A stretch of DNA of 64,000 bases from an uncultured Actinomycetes bacterium (GCA_937127245.1 CAKZLU010000032.1:62001-126000); one strand, 5' to 3'. Counted from the first letter of the stretch, positions 1 to 9,029 are shown. Notes: a model not told the origin generated them from the letters alone. Translations and numbers: made by a program.

Positions 1-211
1 AAACATTGACATAACCCATATCCTTGTTGATGCCTCGCGGGATGAGGTATTCGAGGCGGTGAAGCAAAGCATCAAAGCCGCAGGTGAGGGCGGCGGTTAT
101 ATTCTTGCTCCAACGAACAGCCATGAGGATATGTCTATTGACAGGCTGAGATGGATGCTTGAGGCTGTGGAAGAATACGGCTACTACCCTCTGAAAATCC
201 AGTCACTTTAA
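1..211 (+). CDS. uroporphyrinogen decarboxylase-like methyltransferase, C-terminal fragment
   Basis: The window opens inside an ORF read from base 2 to the TAA at 209-211 (69 codons). The tail contains GGGYILAPTNSH followed by a helix with LRWMLEAVEEYGYYP. This resembles the C-terminal end of the URO-D fold, which includes MtaA/MtbA-type methylcobamide:CoM-type methyltransferases as well as HemE. The corrinoid protein gene starts 68 bp downstream on the same strand, so a methyltransferase acting on that corrinoid protein is more likely than haem synthesis. The N-terminal part and the catalytic zinc ligands lie outside the window, so substrate and exact subfamily cannot be judged. Confidence 0.65.
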   Translation, partial: NIDITHILVDASRDEVFEAVKQSIKAAGEGGGYILAPTNSHEDMSIDRLRWMLEAVEEYGYYPLKIQSL

Positions 212-225
212 CGGAGTGTTGGGGA

Positions 226-254
226 CGTTTTAAAACGAAATGACGCTTAAGCGT
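226..254. promoter_or_regulatory. two adjacent perfect 12-bp palindromes
   Basis: CGTTTTAAAACG (226-237) and ACGCTTAAGCGT (243-254) are each perfect 12-bp inverted repeats, 5 bp apart, in the 68-bp gap before the corrinoid protein start. They could be operator half-pairs for a dimeric regulator. They lack a U-tract typical of a terminator. No regulator gene is nearby. Confidence 0.35.
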
Positions 255-279
255 TGTACTTGTCTGAGAGGGGGTTGAA

Positions 280-915
280 ATGGGGGATTACACGGAAAAA
301 ATAGAGAAGGCTGTGTCAGACCTTGAGCTCGAGAGCATCTCAGGTCTTATCGGCGAGGCGCTCGAGGGGGGCGTTGACCCTCTTGAGATTCTGCGGGGTA
401 TGTCGGCGGGCATGACAAAGGTGGGTGAGCTCTTTGAGCGTGGCGAATACTTTCTTGCTGACCTTGTTCTCGCCGGTGAGGTTATGAAGGAAGGGGTAAA
501 GGTTTTGGAGCCGCACTTGAAGCCGGAGAGTATGGGCGCGAAGGGAACGGTGGTCATCTGCACCGTGAAGGGCGATATACACGACATCGGCAAGAATCTC
601 GTAGGCACCATGCTTTCGAGCGCTGGTTTCAAAGTAATTGATCTTGGCGTTGATGTTCACGAGGACAGGATTGTTGATGCGGTCAGAGAACACGATGCAA
701 GGGGCATCGGTTTGTCTGCACTGCTGACCTCGATGGTTGACTCCATCGGTGACGTGGTGAAAGCTCTGGAGCGTGCTGAGTTGAGGGATAAGGTAAAGAT
801 CGCGATTGGAGGGGCATGCACCACGGAGGAACTGGCGAGACGAATGAGAGTTGACGCGCTTGGACGCGAAGCTGTCGAAGCGGTAAAAATCTTTGAAAGC
901 TTCATGGCTTCGTGA
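280..915 (+). CDS. corrinoid (B12-binding) methyltransferase protein, MtbC/MtaC type
   Basis: This 211-residue protein matches the usual size of dimethylamine/methanol-type corrinoid proteins. Residues 1-85 form the helical B12-binding cap, and residues from about 90 form the Rossmann-like cobalamin domain. The diagnostic DIHDIGKNLV (DxHxxG) motif is present, and its His is the lower axial cobalt ligand in this family. The later GLSALLTSM and IGGA segments are the usual cofactor-tail contacts. An AGAGGGGG tract sits 7-12 bp before the ATG. With the upstream URO-D-like gene it forms a methyl-transfer pair that should pass a methyl group from an O- or N-methyl donor to another acceptor. The matching substrate-specific methyltransferase is not in the window, so the donor is unknown. 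Confidence 0.93.
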   Translation: MGDYTEKIEKAVSDLELESISGLIGEALEGGVDPLEILRGMSAGMTKVGELFERGEYFLADLVLAGEVMKEGVKVLEPHLKPESMGAKGTVVICTVKGDIHDIGKNLVGTMLSSAGFKVIDLGVDVHEDRIVDAVREHDARGIGLSALLTSMVDSIGDVVKALERAELRDKVKIAIGGACTTEELARRMRVDALGREAVEAVKIFESFMAS

Positions 916-1061
916 GGTTGTTTTCCTCTTATGTTAAAGGAATATTTCTCCTTATTTCATTTAGCGCCTCCACTGGGCAGAGCTTAAAGATAACAAAAGC
1001 CTTAATGGAAGAGTACGCGCACATGAGGAGATACTTGTGAAATTCTAAATTGATTCTAAAT

Positions 1062-1580
1062 TTATTCTTCCTTTCCACCCTTCCTCAGGCGTGAGAGAAT
1101 GGGACCGTCCTCTGTCCAGCAGACGCAACTGTTAAACAACCCGAGCTCCCTCATGCCTATTTCCATCACCTTCCTAACGGCTTCGTTTTCTATGGAGTAT
1201 TCGGGAAAGTGCTTCCGCATATACGCTCCCCTGCCCTGGACGCTCACGTTTCCCATGTTGACCACAAGAGATGCAAGATGAGTGCAACCCGCGCTCGAGC
1301 CGACGGCCTGTCGCACCATTTCCGTGAATCCCGGTTTTATCGTGGCACCGTTTAACTGCTCGATTGATTTAAGACCGAGATGACACTCTTTTAGGGGTAT
1401 TGTGGGCATTGCTCCAATTATATCTTTGATTTTTCCGTCGAACACCGAGACGACCATCTCGGCCTCGATCTCATGGAGCGTTTCTCCCTCACGGATGTCC
1501 TTGAGTTTTCCCTTTACCAAGAGGTCAGAATCGCCTGTTTCCTCAACCTCTATTTCTATGCTTCTTTTGAACAAACTCAT
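1062..1580 (-). CDS. DUF2889 family protein
   Basis: This 172-residue protein starts at an ATG preceded by AGGAGGG about 10 nt upstream. It has a beta-rich N-terminal half with EIEAEMVVSVFDGKI and a C-terminal half with AGCTHLASLVVNM. That pattern matches the uncharacterised DUF2889 family as I know it. It has no signal peptide or membrane segment. It faces the corrinoid protein gene tail to tail and stands alone on its strand. Related proteins often sit near anaerobic aromatic or methyl-group metabolism, but the biochemical role is unknown and I assign none. Confidence 0.75.
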   Translation of the reverse strand: MSLFKRSIEIEVEETGDSDLLVKGKLKDIREGETLHEIEAEMVVSVFDGKIKDIIGAMPTIPLKECHLGLKSIEQLNGATIKPGFTEMVRQAVGSSAGCTHLASLVVNMGNVSVQGRGAYMRKHFPEYSIENEAVRKVMEIGMRELGLFNSCVCWTEDGPILSRLRKGGKEE

Positions 1581-1963
1581 GGTGATACGACCCTCCTGCT
1601 CATGTTTCTTGCCTGCTTCTTTTACACAAATAGATTCTACATAACCCTCGGTCTCAAGCGTTAGACTTACTTCCTGGCTGTGGAAAGCCAGTGAAATGGA
1701 AAGGGTCTGTCTAAAGGTGAAACTGAGCGGGTCGAGTGGGCAACGATGGAGTAAACGGCGGGGTCAATCCATCTTTGGACATGCTTTATGCGACATAAGA
1801 AGCGAAAGCTTATCGGATGCAAGGAGCAAAGTAATCTTTCAATTGTGTTGATAAAATAGCGATTATTAGCCAGTAAGTTCAATTTTGTTGAAATTAAGAG
1901 AGGCTAACCGGTTCGTTTGTCAGGCTTTACCTGAAACCAGAATGCAAGACGGGAGGAGAAAAG
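1581..1963. other. 383-bp intergenic region between divergent genes
   Basis: No convincing ORF is present; the 71-codon minus-strand ORF at 1667-1882 has no recognisable features. An inverted repeat TTCAA-5 bp-TTGAA lies at 1878-1892, upstream of the crotonase gene, and could be an operator. I see no clear -35/-10 pair. Confidence 0.4.
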
Positions 1964-2749
1964 ATGGAGGAAGTGAATTTCAAAAGGGATGGTAACGTAG
2001 AGATAATCACCCTGAACCGACCCGAAAAGATGAACGCGCTCAGTTACCAGATGGTAAAGGCGCTCGGTGACCGTTTCACGGAAATCCAGTACGAGGATGA
2101 TGTTCGCGCCGTTCTCCTGACAGCTAATGGGGAAGCCTTTTCCGCGGGCGCTGACCTGGGGGGCGCCGGAGGTAGGGAGGATGCCGCCACCCCACCGGGA
2201 ATGCGTTTGTCCGCGCGGATGTATTCCCGGATGATAAGAGCTATGTGGGATCTTGAAAAGCCGATAGTGGGAGCAATCAACGGGATTGCCGCAGGCGGCG
2301 GGTGCAACTTCGCCCTGTCCTGCGACATTATCGTTGCTTCAGAAAAAGCAGAGTTCATCCAGGTTTTCGCCAGGCGAGGACTCGTCGCGGACAGCGGGGG
2401 GACTTTTCTGCTCCCGAGACTTGTCGGGCTTGCCAAGGCAAAAGAGCTGATGTTTTTTGCAGAGCCACTAAAAGCGGAAGAGGCATATAGGCTGGGCGCG
2501 ATATACCGGGTGGTTCCTCCCGACAGATTGATGGATGAGGCGATGGCGGTCGCAAGGAGGCTCGCGGAAGGACCTACACGCGCGATCGGCATGACGAAAA
2601 TCATGCTCAACCGGTCTTTTGAGTCTGACCTTGAAAGCGCTTTGGACAGGGAAGGGACGTACCAGGGAATAGCCGTTGGGACTTCTGATGTCCTTGAGGG
2701 AATCACCGCGTTTCTGGAGAAGAGAAAGCCTGATTTCAAGGGGAAGTAG
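1964..2749 (+). CDS. enoyl-CoA hydratase/isomerase family protein (crotonase fold)
   Basis: A 261-residue protein with GGAGGAG 5 bp before the ATG. It has the crotonase hallmarks in order: NRPEKMNAL near residue 20, AFSAGADL near 60 (first oxyanion-hole segment), VGAINGIAAGGGCNFAL near 110 (second oxyanion-hole segment) and GLVADSGGTFLLPRLVG near 150. At the position of the second catalytic Glu of mitochondrial crotonase the sequence has Asp (ADSGG). This resembles PaaG-like and dienoyl-CoA isomerase-like members, so isomerisation is at least as likely as hydration. It acts on CoA thioesters in the cytoplasm. It is alone between a divergent DUF2889 gene and an ABC transporter, so the pathway is not fixed by context. 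Confidence 0.9.
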   Translation: MEEVNFKRDGNVEIITLNRPEKMNALSYQMVKALGDRFTEIQYEDDVRAVLLTANGEAFSAGADLGGAGGREDAATPPGMRLSARMYSRMIRAMWDLEKPIVGAINGIAAGGGCNFALSCDIIVASEKAEFIQVFARRGLVADSGGTFLLPRLVGLAKAKELMFFAEPLKAEEAYRLGAIYRVVPPDRLMDEAMAVARRLAEGPTRAIGMTKIMLNRSFESDLESALDREGTYQGIAVGTSDVLEGITAFLEKRKPDFKGK

Positions 2750-2805
2750 GTATTTACTAAATTTTGGTCGGTTGTTCATTGCCGCTTTGTTGAGGTTTTT
2801 TGAAG

Positions 2806-3501
2806 ATGGGCGAGGTCATAAGGGTTGAGGATATAAGCAGAACTTATTTGATGGGTGAAGTGCGGGTGCCAGCACTCAGAGGTGTTTCCCTTACCGTGAA
2901 TGAAGGCGATTTTCTGATCATCACTGGCAGAAATGGCTCCGGGAAATCGACCTTCCTGCACCAGCTCGGGCTTCTCGATCGCCCTGATACCGGTCGCATT
3001 TTCCTTAGGGGCAGAGACGTGACAAGCATGCATGAGAGAATGAGGGCTGAAATTCGCTTACGGGACCTTGGCTACATTTTCCAGGAATTCGCTCTCATAA
3101 GCGAGCTTACGGCGCTGGAAAACGTGATGTTGCCCGCGATGATGCTTGATGGCACCGCCAGCTGCAAAAAGAGGGCGCTTGCGATTCTCGAAATGCTCGA
3201 GATGGCATCTTTAAGGGACCATCTCCCCTCCCAGTTGTCCGGCGGTGAGCAGCAGAAAGTGGCAATCGCTCGCGCTCTGATGAACGACCCTTCCCTGATA
3301 CTCGCCGATGAACCCACGGCAAACCTTGACAGCGTGTCAGCCGCTGAAGTCCTCGAAATTTTCCGCATGCTCAATTCTCGAGGAAACCACACAATCGTGA
3401 TGGTGACTCATGAGCAGGAGGAGACTGTTTACGGAAACAGGGTAATCAAGCTTTCAGATGGCAGGATTGTAAGCGAAACAGCGGGGAGCGCTTTTCTTTA
3501 A
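2806..3501 (+). CDS. ABC transporter ATPase, MacB/LolD type
   Basis: A 231-residue nucleotide-binding subunit. Walker A is GRNGSGKST, the Q-loop lies in YIFQEF, the signature is LSGGEQQKVAIARAL, Walker B is ILADEPTANLD, and the H-loop is VTHE. This is the compact form paired with FtsX-fold permeases (LolD/MacB/FtsE class), which move lipids, peptides or drive conformational work rather than pump small solutes. The track begins at TTG 2800, but GAGG at 2792-2795 is better spaced (10 nt) for ATG 2806. The permease follows 100 bp downstream and should be its partner. Confidence 0.93.
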   Translation: MGEVIRVEDISRTYLMGEVRVPALRGVSLTVNEGDFLIITGRNGSGKSTFLHQLGLLDRPDTGRIFLRGRDVTSMHERMRAEIRLRDLGYIFQEFALISELTALENVMLPAMMLDGTASCKKRALAILEMLEMASLRDHLPSQLSGGEQQKVAIARALMNDPSLILADEPTANLDSVSAAEVLEIFRMLNSRGNHTIVMVTHEQEETVYGNRVIKLSDGRIVSETAGSAFL

Positions 3502-3601
3502 GCATCGGAGAAGAAATGTTTGGCTTTACCCAAGTCTCGATTGACAAAAAATTCTCAAAGCTGAGTTCAAGAAAGAGGCGAGAATTCCGTTCTTCCTTAT
3601 C

Positions 3602-4759
3602 TTGAGACATCTCAAGCGAACGAATAAGTGGACGCTCGCGTTTATAATTTTTCTCATGTCGGTGGCTTTCATAAACCTCGTTTTCATAAACTCGCTCTTT
3701 CAGGGAGTGATAGAGACAGACCACAGGCAGCTTATCAGCACCACAACGGGCAACATTATGCTTTCTCCCAGGGAGGAGGGGGCGCTCTTCGGAGGGGTCG
3801 AGGATGCCGTGGCAAAGATCTCGAGAGTGGAAGGAATAACAGGTGTCTCGGACCAGATTGTTCTCCCAGCCGTGATTGAGCGCGAGGAATCCAGAAAAAA
3901 TATCGAGGTTTGGGCGGTGAATCCATCCAGGGAGAAAAGGGTTACCGTGATACACGAGAAGGTTATTTCCGGTTACTACTTCAGAAGAGATAATGAGCCT
4001 GGGATTTTGATAGGTAAAAGAATCGCGTATGACGAAAAGCCTGGCGGAAGGTCTCTTATTGTAAAAGAGAGCAAATCGGTGGCGCTGCAAATCGCCGGGG
4101 AAAGTATTGAGCTGCCGGTATTGGGCGTTTTTGAAACGCTTTCTGATTACGCTGACAGCAGGGCTTACCTACCGCGTAGCGTCATTGAAGACATGTTTCC
4201 CGAATATCGGGATAAAGCAACTCGGATTATTATCAAGGCTGCCAAAAGGGGCGGCGAGGAAGAACTTGTTAAAAAACTCAAAAACACCGGGCTGCCTGGC
4301 AAATTCGTGACGTGGCAGGAGGCTTCCGAGCGCTCTGAGTCCCTTACCGAAAGCTTTGTCACGATAAACGCTCTTCTTACGTCTGTGGGTTTTATGATAG
4401 CCGCGGTGACCATTTTCATAATCATGTATGTTGATATCACTCACAAGAGACTTGAAATCGGCATATTACGTGCTCTTGGGATAAAGTCTCATATTATAGC
4501 GACAACCTTTGTTCTCCAGACGATTGTGTACTCGCTGTTCGGCGTCATGGTCGGCGCGGGCTTATTTTTCGGGATAATCATGCCCTATTTCAGGTGGAAA
4601 CCTTTCATAATCCCGATAGGGGATGTCAAGCTTGCGGTTGTTCCCGCAGATTTTATTTCCCGTGCTGTGGCGGTGGTGTTGGTGGCGATTGCCTCAGGGC
4701 TTATTCCAGCAATAATAAGCCTCAGAAAAAGAATTCTCGACGAAATCCTTGGCAGGTAA
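3602..4759 (+). CDS. FtsX-like ABC transporter permease
   Basis: A 385-residue permease of the MacB/LolC class. It has one N-terminal membrane segment (WTLAFIIFLMSVAFINLVF), a large extracytoplasmic domain (about residues 40-240) and three C-terminal helices with the FtsX signature KRLEIGILRALGIKS. It pairs with the ATPase just upstream. The start is uncertain. The TTG at 3602 has no ribosome-binding site. In-frame codons run back to 3545 and encode RIPFFLILRHLKRTN, which looks like a normal permease N-terminus. An ATT at 3584 has AGAGG 5 nt upstream. The gene may use a non-AUG start or carry a small 5' lesion. Confidence 0.88.
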   Translation: MRHLKRTNKWTLAFIIFLMSVAFINLVFINSLFQGVIETDHRQLISTTTGNIMLSPREEGALFGGVEDAVAKISRVEGITGVSDQIVLPAVIEREESRKNIEVWAVNPSREKRVTVIHEKVISGYYFRRDNEPGILIGKRIAYDEKPGGRSLIVKESKSVALQIAGESIELPVLGVFETLSDYADSRAYLPRSVIEDMFPEYRDKATRIIIKAAKRGGEEELVKKLKNTGLPGKFVTWQEASERSESLTESFVTINALLTSVGFMIAAVTIFIIMYVDITHKRLEIGILRALGIKSHIIATTFVLQTIVYSLFGVMVGAGLFFGIIMPYFRWKPFIIPIGDVKLAVVPADFISRAVAVVLVAIASGLIPAIISLRKRILDEILGR

Positions 4760-4935
4760 GACGGATTTCCTGTTATCCACCGCTTTAAAGCACTTTCCAT
4801 CTTATTTCCCCAAAGCCCGTTTTCGCCTCGCCTGCGTCAAAAAATACCTGTCGAATCTTTCATTTTTCTTTCTAAAGAATGCACCGCATAATGTCGATTC
4901 CGCTAATAGAGAAGCGGATTTTCGGGGTGGTCCTT

Positions 4936-5586
4936 ATGAAAGAGCGAATAAAAAAATTTTTGGGAGGACCATGCGGTTTTTCCCTTTTTGAACTCATGAT
5001 TGTATTGCTCATAATAAGCTTTCTGGTTAGCATTGCTGTTCTCGTGATGATGAGGCCAACCGATAAGGCTGAGAGGACCGTCGCTAAGGCTAACGACAGG
5101 ATCGGATAAAGCCTTCTGCAGTCGGTCTGGTTGAGAATTACGGGAAACGGAGGGGACAGATACCGCGACCCGAAGCCTCCCGAGGGTTTCACAGCCCCGG
5201 CAGACGTGGATGCGGAGTACCTTTCCGCCGTTGAGCCAAGGGTTAAGTTCTGGCAAGCCAAAAGAGTGGGAAATCGTTTCATGATCGCAGGTGTTTATAT
5301 AGACGGCAGACTTATCCCCGGAACAGGCACCTGGGAAGATCCGGTGAGCGACTGGAATCTGATTTACAAGATGATAGGCGTTTCGTTTGTACATTACTGG
5401 GACCCCGAAAGCGAGTCCTACAGAAGGAACGACGCTGGAGCGCAAAATAATAGGTACCGGCATCTCATGACGCTTGTAGTCACCAAAAACGGAGAAACAT
5501 ACTGGGCGACATATCGCACTGGTGATATATTGAAATCAGGCACGTTCAGAGATCCTGGATGGGATGACGGAAGTGGTAGACCGTGA
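4936..5586 (+). pseudogene. type IV prepilin-like gene interrupted by one in-frame TAA
   Basis: The ATG at 4936 follows GGGGTGG. It encodes a short basic leader, then CGFSLFELMIVLLII, a class III prepilin cleavage/methylation motif with its hydrophobic helix. After 57 codons the frame meets TAA at 5107-5109. The same frame then stays open for 158 codons to TGA 5584-5586. The downstream part aligns with the paralog at 17840: YRDPKPPEGF against YRDYDPPEAL, followed by a similar C-terminal domain. IG-stop-SLLQSVW aligns without gaps with IGEKCYDAIW, so a single GAA-to-TAA change explains the break. No pilus assembly genes lie nearby. It may be a recent pseudogene, a sequencing error, or a readthrough gene. 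Confidence 0.85.
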
Positions 5587-5618
5587 TGAGGCGTTGAGCC
5601 GGGAAATTTGGCATGAGC

Positions 5619-6428
5619 TTACGGCGCAACGTTCATTCTCTCAAACTGGATTGTCGCCACAAAGTAGCACACAGCTCCCACCGCGATCAAAACAAGAACA
5701 TCCGTTGCTGGAGGAGTACCCGTCTTCAACACTTTGGCAGGATCATAGAAGTTGAAAATGGAGATGAACCTCAGTCGGTGGATGGGTTCAGCGACGTCCG
5801 TCGCGAATTTGACCATGTAAAAAACAAGGGTCAATCCTATTGCCGCCATCGTTCCATGCTTCGGAAGTACGGACGTCAAAAGCAGAGTATAGCCGCCGAT
5901 GCAGAAAAAAAGCGAAAAGGCGACGGGAATGTACGCGGCGAAACCAAGGAAAGAGACGCTCAGTTTAAATATTGCGCCAAAGACGAATGTGGAAAGCACA
6001 ATAGAAACCACGATCGAGATGATCCCGGCAAGCATTACGAGAACTTGAGTGGATATAACCTTCCAGCGCTCCACAGGCTGGGAGAGAAGAATTTCCAGAG
6101 TCCCTTCTTTCAATTCACCGGATATTATGCCTCGCGTGAAGCTAAAAACGTAAGCGCCGATAATCACTATTGCGATAAGACCGAGGAACTCTATAGTGAC
6201 GTAGTTGTTGAAATCCGCAATGTTTATTTCTGAGGCGCCGAACAGTTTGAGGATTTCCTTGGGATAGCTTTCTATGAGTTCTTCTATACCCTTCATCTTC
6301 TTAAATGATGGGAATATAGCGGAAAGCATTAGCATATACGAGCATACGCCGGTAATGTAGTACAGAGTCGATTTCCACTTGTCTTTTATCGTTTTCTTCG
6401 CAATGTTCCAATTAAACATAGGGTTCAT
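5619..6428 (-). CDS. ABC-2 type transporter permease
   Basis: A 269-residue membrane protein with about six hydrophobic segments and the ABC-2 permease signature GELKEGTLEILLSQPVERWK after the second helix. I chose the ATG at 6428 (MNPMFNWN) because AGAAGGG lies 5 nt upstream; the track start at 6467 has no such site. It overlaps the 3' end of the ATPase gene by 17 bp, which implies translational coupling. It should form an exporter with that ATPase. The substrate is unknown; related exporters handle drugs, lipids or sodium. It converges on the broken prepilin gene with a 32-bp gap. Confidence 0.9.
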   Translation of the reverse strand: MNPMFNWNIAKKTIKDKWKSTLYYITGVCSYMLMLSAIFPSFKKMKGIEELIESYPKEILKLFGASEINIADFNNYVTIEFLGLIAIVIIGAYVFSFTRGIISGELKEGTLEILLSQPVERWKVISTQVLVMLAGIISIVVSIVLSTFVFGAIFKLSVSFLGFAAYIPVAFSLFFCIGGYTLLLTSVLPKHGTMAAIGLTLVFYMVKFATDVAEPIHRLRFISIFNFYDPAKVLKTGTPPATDVLVLIAVGAVCYFVATIQFERMNVAP

Positions 6429-7308
6429 CCCGACCCTTCTCGTAGAATTCAATGAAAACGTCCTCAAGGCTTGCGTGAGAGATACTAAGATCGCTGATGC
6501 GATGTTTTGAAAGTAAAGCGATAAGGGGATTCAGATTGCCGCTTGTCTTAATCCTCGCTCGATTGGCGCTCATTTCAATTTCGATGATCCCAGCGATTGT
6601 TTCCAGTTGGGGTGGTATCCCATTCTCAAAGGTAACCTCGATGTTTCTGATTCGCTTGTTCCGCAAGTCTTCGATCGACTCCACCGCGACAAGGCTTCCG
6701 TCCTTTATGATTCCCACGCGGTTGCAGACTCGCTCCACCTCCGGCAGATTATGAGAGGAAAGCATTATAGTAGTGCCGTTATCACGGAAATCATTTAGTA
6801 TTTCGTAAAGAAGATACTGCATCAGCGGGTCAAGACCGCTTGTCGGCTCGTCCATAATCAGAATTCTTGGCCTTTTCATCAGCGCGAGTATGAGCGCGAG
6901 CTGCTGTTTCATCCCCCTTGAATACTCCTCCGTGCGGCGGTTAAGGTCAAGTTCGAAACGGGAGGCGAGTTTCAAGGCAAAAGAACGGTCGGCATGACCG
7001 AAACCCGCCACGAAATTGATATGCTCGATACCTGTGAGCCTTGCGTAAAGCCTGGTTTCACCGGGCAGATAGCCCGTATCTCTTGCTATTTCAACCCGCT
7101 TGGACCAGGAGTCCTTTCCAAGCACGTATGCTTTACCAGCGCTCGGGCGAAGAAGTCCAACGAGAAGCCTCATTGTAGTTGTCTTCCCCGCACCGTTCGG
7201 ACCAAGAAAACCGAATATTTCGCCTGAGTGAATGCTCAAGTTAAGATCACGGACCCCGGTAACCTTCCCGTAGTATTTGGTTAAACCTTCAGTTTTGATG
7301 ACTTCCAT
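6412..7308 (-). CDS. ABC transporter ATPase (NatA/CcmA-like exporter type)
   Basis: A 298-residue ATPase with Walker A GPNGAGKTT near residue 38, signature YSRGMKQQLALILALM, Walker B ILIMDEPTSGLDP, and H-loop SSHNL. A C-terminal extension of about 80 residues follows, typical of ABC-2 exporter ATPases. It is the first gene of a two-gene minus-strand operon with the permease at 5619-6428. The intergenic DNA upstream contains TATAAT (7359-7364, minus strand), but I could not match it with a -35 box. No substrate can be deduced. Confidence 0.92.
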   Translation of the reverse strand: MEVIKTEGLTKYYGKVTGVRDLNLSIHSGEIFGFLGPNGAGKTTTMRLLVGLLRPSAGKAYVLGKDSWSKRVEIARDTGYLPGETRLYARLTGIEHINFVAGFGHADRSFALKLASRFELDLNRRTEEYSRGMKQQLALILALMKRPRILIMDEPTSGLDPLMQYLLYEILNDFRDNGTTIMLSSHNLPEVERVCNRVGIIKDGSLVAVESIEDLRNKRIRNIEVTFENGIPPQLETIAGIIEIEMSANRARIKTSGNLNPLIALLSKHRISDLSISHASLEDVFIEFYEKGRDEPYV

Positions 7309-8486
7309 ATTTTCTCGCTTGTCCGCTTATGACGTGAATATGATATAACACCTGTAAGATTATACCCTTGGGAGGCCAAGTTCATTTCGCTGGATAATTG
7401 AAGACTGGACTGCGGCGCATATGTTAATGATAATTGAATAAATTCGGTCTTGCGGCAGGCACCCTATTTCTCTTCTCATCGATAAGTAATAAAGTTCCGC
7501 GATAATGTTCTGCGGATCATGGTGAGAGTGACAGCAAAGAGCGTCTGAACCGATGTGGTGAGAATCAAAGGCGCACAAGCGGTTCAGATACAGCTTGGCT
7601 TCTTGAGAAAAAGGCATCAGATGCGCAATCCTTGAAAAGGAGAAGGTCGAGTCTCTCGGGAAGAAGATCGGACCTTTTTACTTTTAAGAAGTGACTTTAG
7701 AAGGATTCGGATTTCTTACCCTCCCGATGAGGAGATCACCCACAGAGAGGAAGATTTTACAACATAGTCTCCCGCGGGGAGGCGGTTGAATCTTTAAATT
7801 TTCTCCACCTGCGTGCCTGATAGACTGCTGTCCATAAGAAGGTTTGCCGGGTAATAGAAAGACGCTGGCGCGGAACTTCTGGAGAAGACCACTTTTAAGG
7901 ACATACTCTTGTGGCGAGGGATTCGGTGTGGTGTGGTGGCGACAGCAAATAGCCAAAGCGGTTCTGAATAGATCCAGGTCCGCGGAAAGATTTTTTATTG
8001 ACCCCTCAGGCATAGATGGCGCCTTGGGGTGTGTCCAGCCCAAAATTCGAGGGTATGAAAATGACATGAACGGGTCGAAAGACACGATTTTTGTCTGCAT
8101 GGAAACATGGGAGGATGTTGAAGAGAGGCAAATTTCAGGGATAAACGATTTCGTGAATTATCAGGGATGATTTGCGCAGTGTCACCGTTAAACGACAATT
8201 GTGAAAATGGGAATGGCCAAAAGTAGCGAAGCCGCAAGAAGGCGGCATCAAAGGTTTGTGAAAAAATTTGCTCCTAAGAGTAAGGTTTCTTCAATCACGA
8301 ACGGAAGGATAACCTATAGAGGACAACCTTTCTCTTTTCGATAACTGGATAATGACAGTCGGCGATACTGCGTTTCAAAACAAGGCGTATTTGGGCCAGA
8401 TGGGTTACTTCAGGTTTTATCCCTTACAAAATATTTGCCGATGTCGTCCGGAGCTCGCTTGAGAAAGACTACGTAACCCGTGAACC

Positions 8487-8575
8487 CCTACGGGACTATG
8501 ACGGTTCCAATTTATTTAACAAGTGACTTAACCCCTCTCGAATGATTTAAGGTTTGCGCCCTATGGGACTACGAC
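8487..8575. repeat. tandem duplication inside pseudogene, 73-bp offset
   Basis: CCTACGGGACTATGAC at 8487 recurs as CCTATGGGACTACGAC at 8560. Both copies, plus about 30 bp of weaker flanking similarity, match the same segment of the intact gene near 10528. Confidence 0.7.
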
Positions 8576-8612
8576 AAGCTTAATTTCTCCGACAAGGGTG
8601 TCAAGTTCTAGT

Positions 8613-8708
8613 AAATCATGGCGACTTATCCGGTCGAAAATATACATTTCGGGACTGACCATGTTAGGCTTGTGGCAGGTTCGCGCAAATCGTGGCGACT
8701 TACCCGGT
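8613..8708. repeat. tandem duplication inside pseudogene, 74-bp offset
   Basis: AAATCATGGCGACTTATCC at 8613 recurs as AAATCGTGGCGACTTACCC at 8687. Both match one place in the intact paralog (AAATCATGGCTACCGTTCC near 10572). Confidence 0.75.
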
Positions 8709-8920
8709 TGCGTTGAAGGCTACCACAGATGAGATCGATTACCTTGCGGGGCTCCCCCAGGCTTGAGAGCGCGGAATCCTCCGTTGCGCTCGGGCTAAAT
8801 TATGAAATGGGACAAGGATTGGCGAATCTTGAGGCGCTCGGTTATATCTTGCAAGGTGTGGCATCGCGGAAGATTCTTTCGCAGCTTTTCGGGGAGAGTG
8901 TATTTGCCAAAACGCTCGGA

Positions 8921-9029
8921 GTTTTACTGAGGAAGTACGGGGAGGATTATCCCATATGTAAGCGGCGAAAAGTATTTTCGTACACCGGGGGCGCAGTTTT
9001 ACTGAGGAAGCATATGGAGGATTATCCCC
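8921..9029. repeat. tandem duplication inside pseudogene, 75-bp offset
   Basis: GTTTTACTGAGGAAG at 8921 recurs exactly at 8996, and each copy is followed by a near-identical GGAGGATTATCCC block. Both match the single GCCCTGAGGAAGCAC region of the intact paralog. Confidence 0.8.

Noticed and set aside
2044-2739. Long minus-strand ORF (231 aa) opposite the crotonase gene
   Set aside because: Shadow of the plus-strand gene; low-complexity Ser/Pro/Ala translation, no RBS, and the plus strand has clear crotonase motifs.
5107-5109. In-frame stop in the prepilin gene as pyrrolysine or selenocysteine recoding
   Set aside because: The codon is TAA; pyrrolysine uses TAG and selenocysteine TGA, and no SECIS-like structure was evident.
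5613-6233. 206-aa plus-strand ORF over the ABC-2 permease
   Set aside because: Antisense shadow rich in charged residues; the minus strand encodes a typical membrane permease with the family signature.
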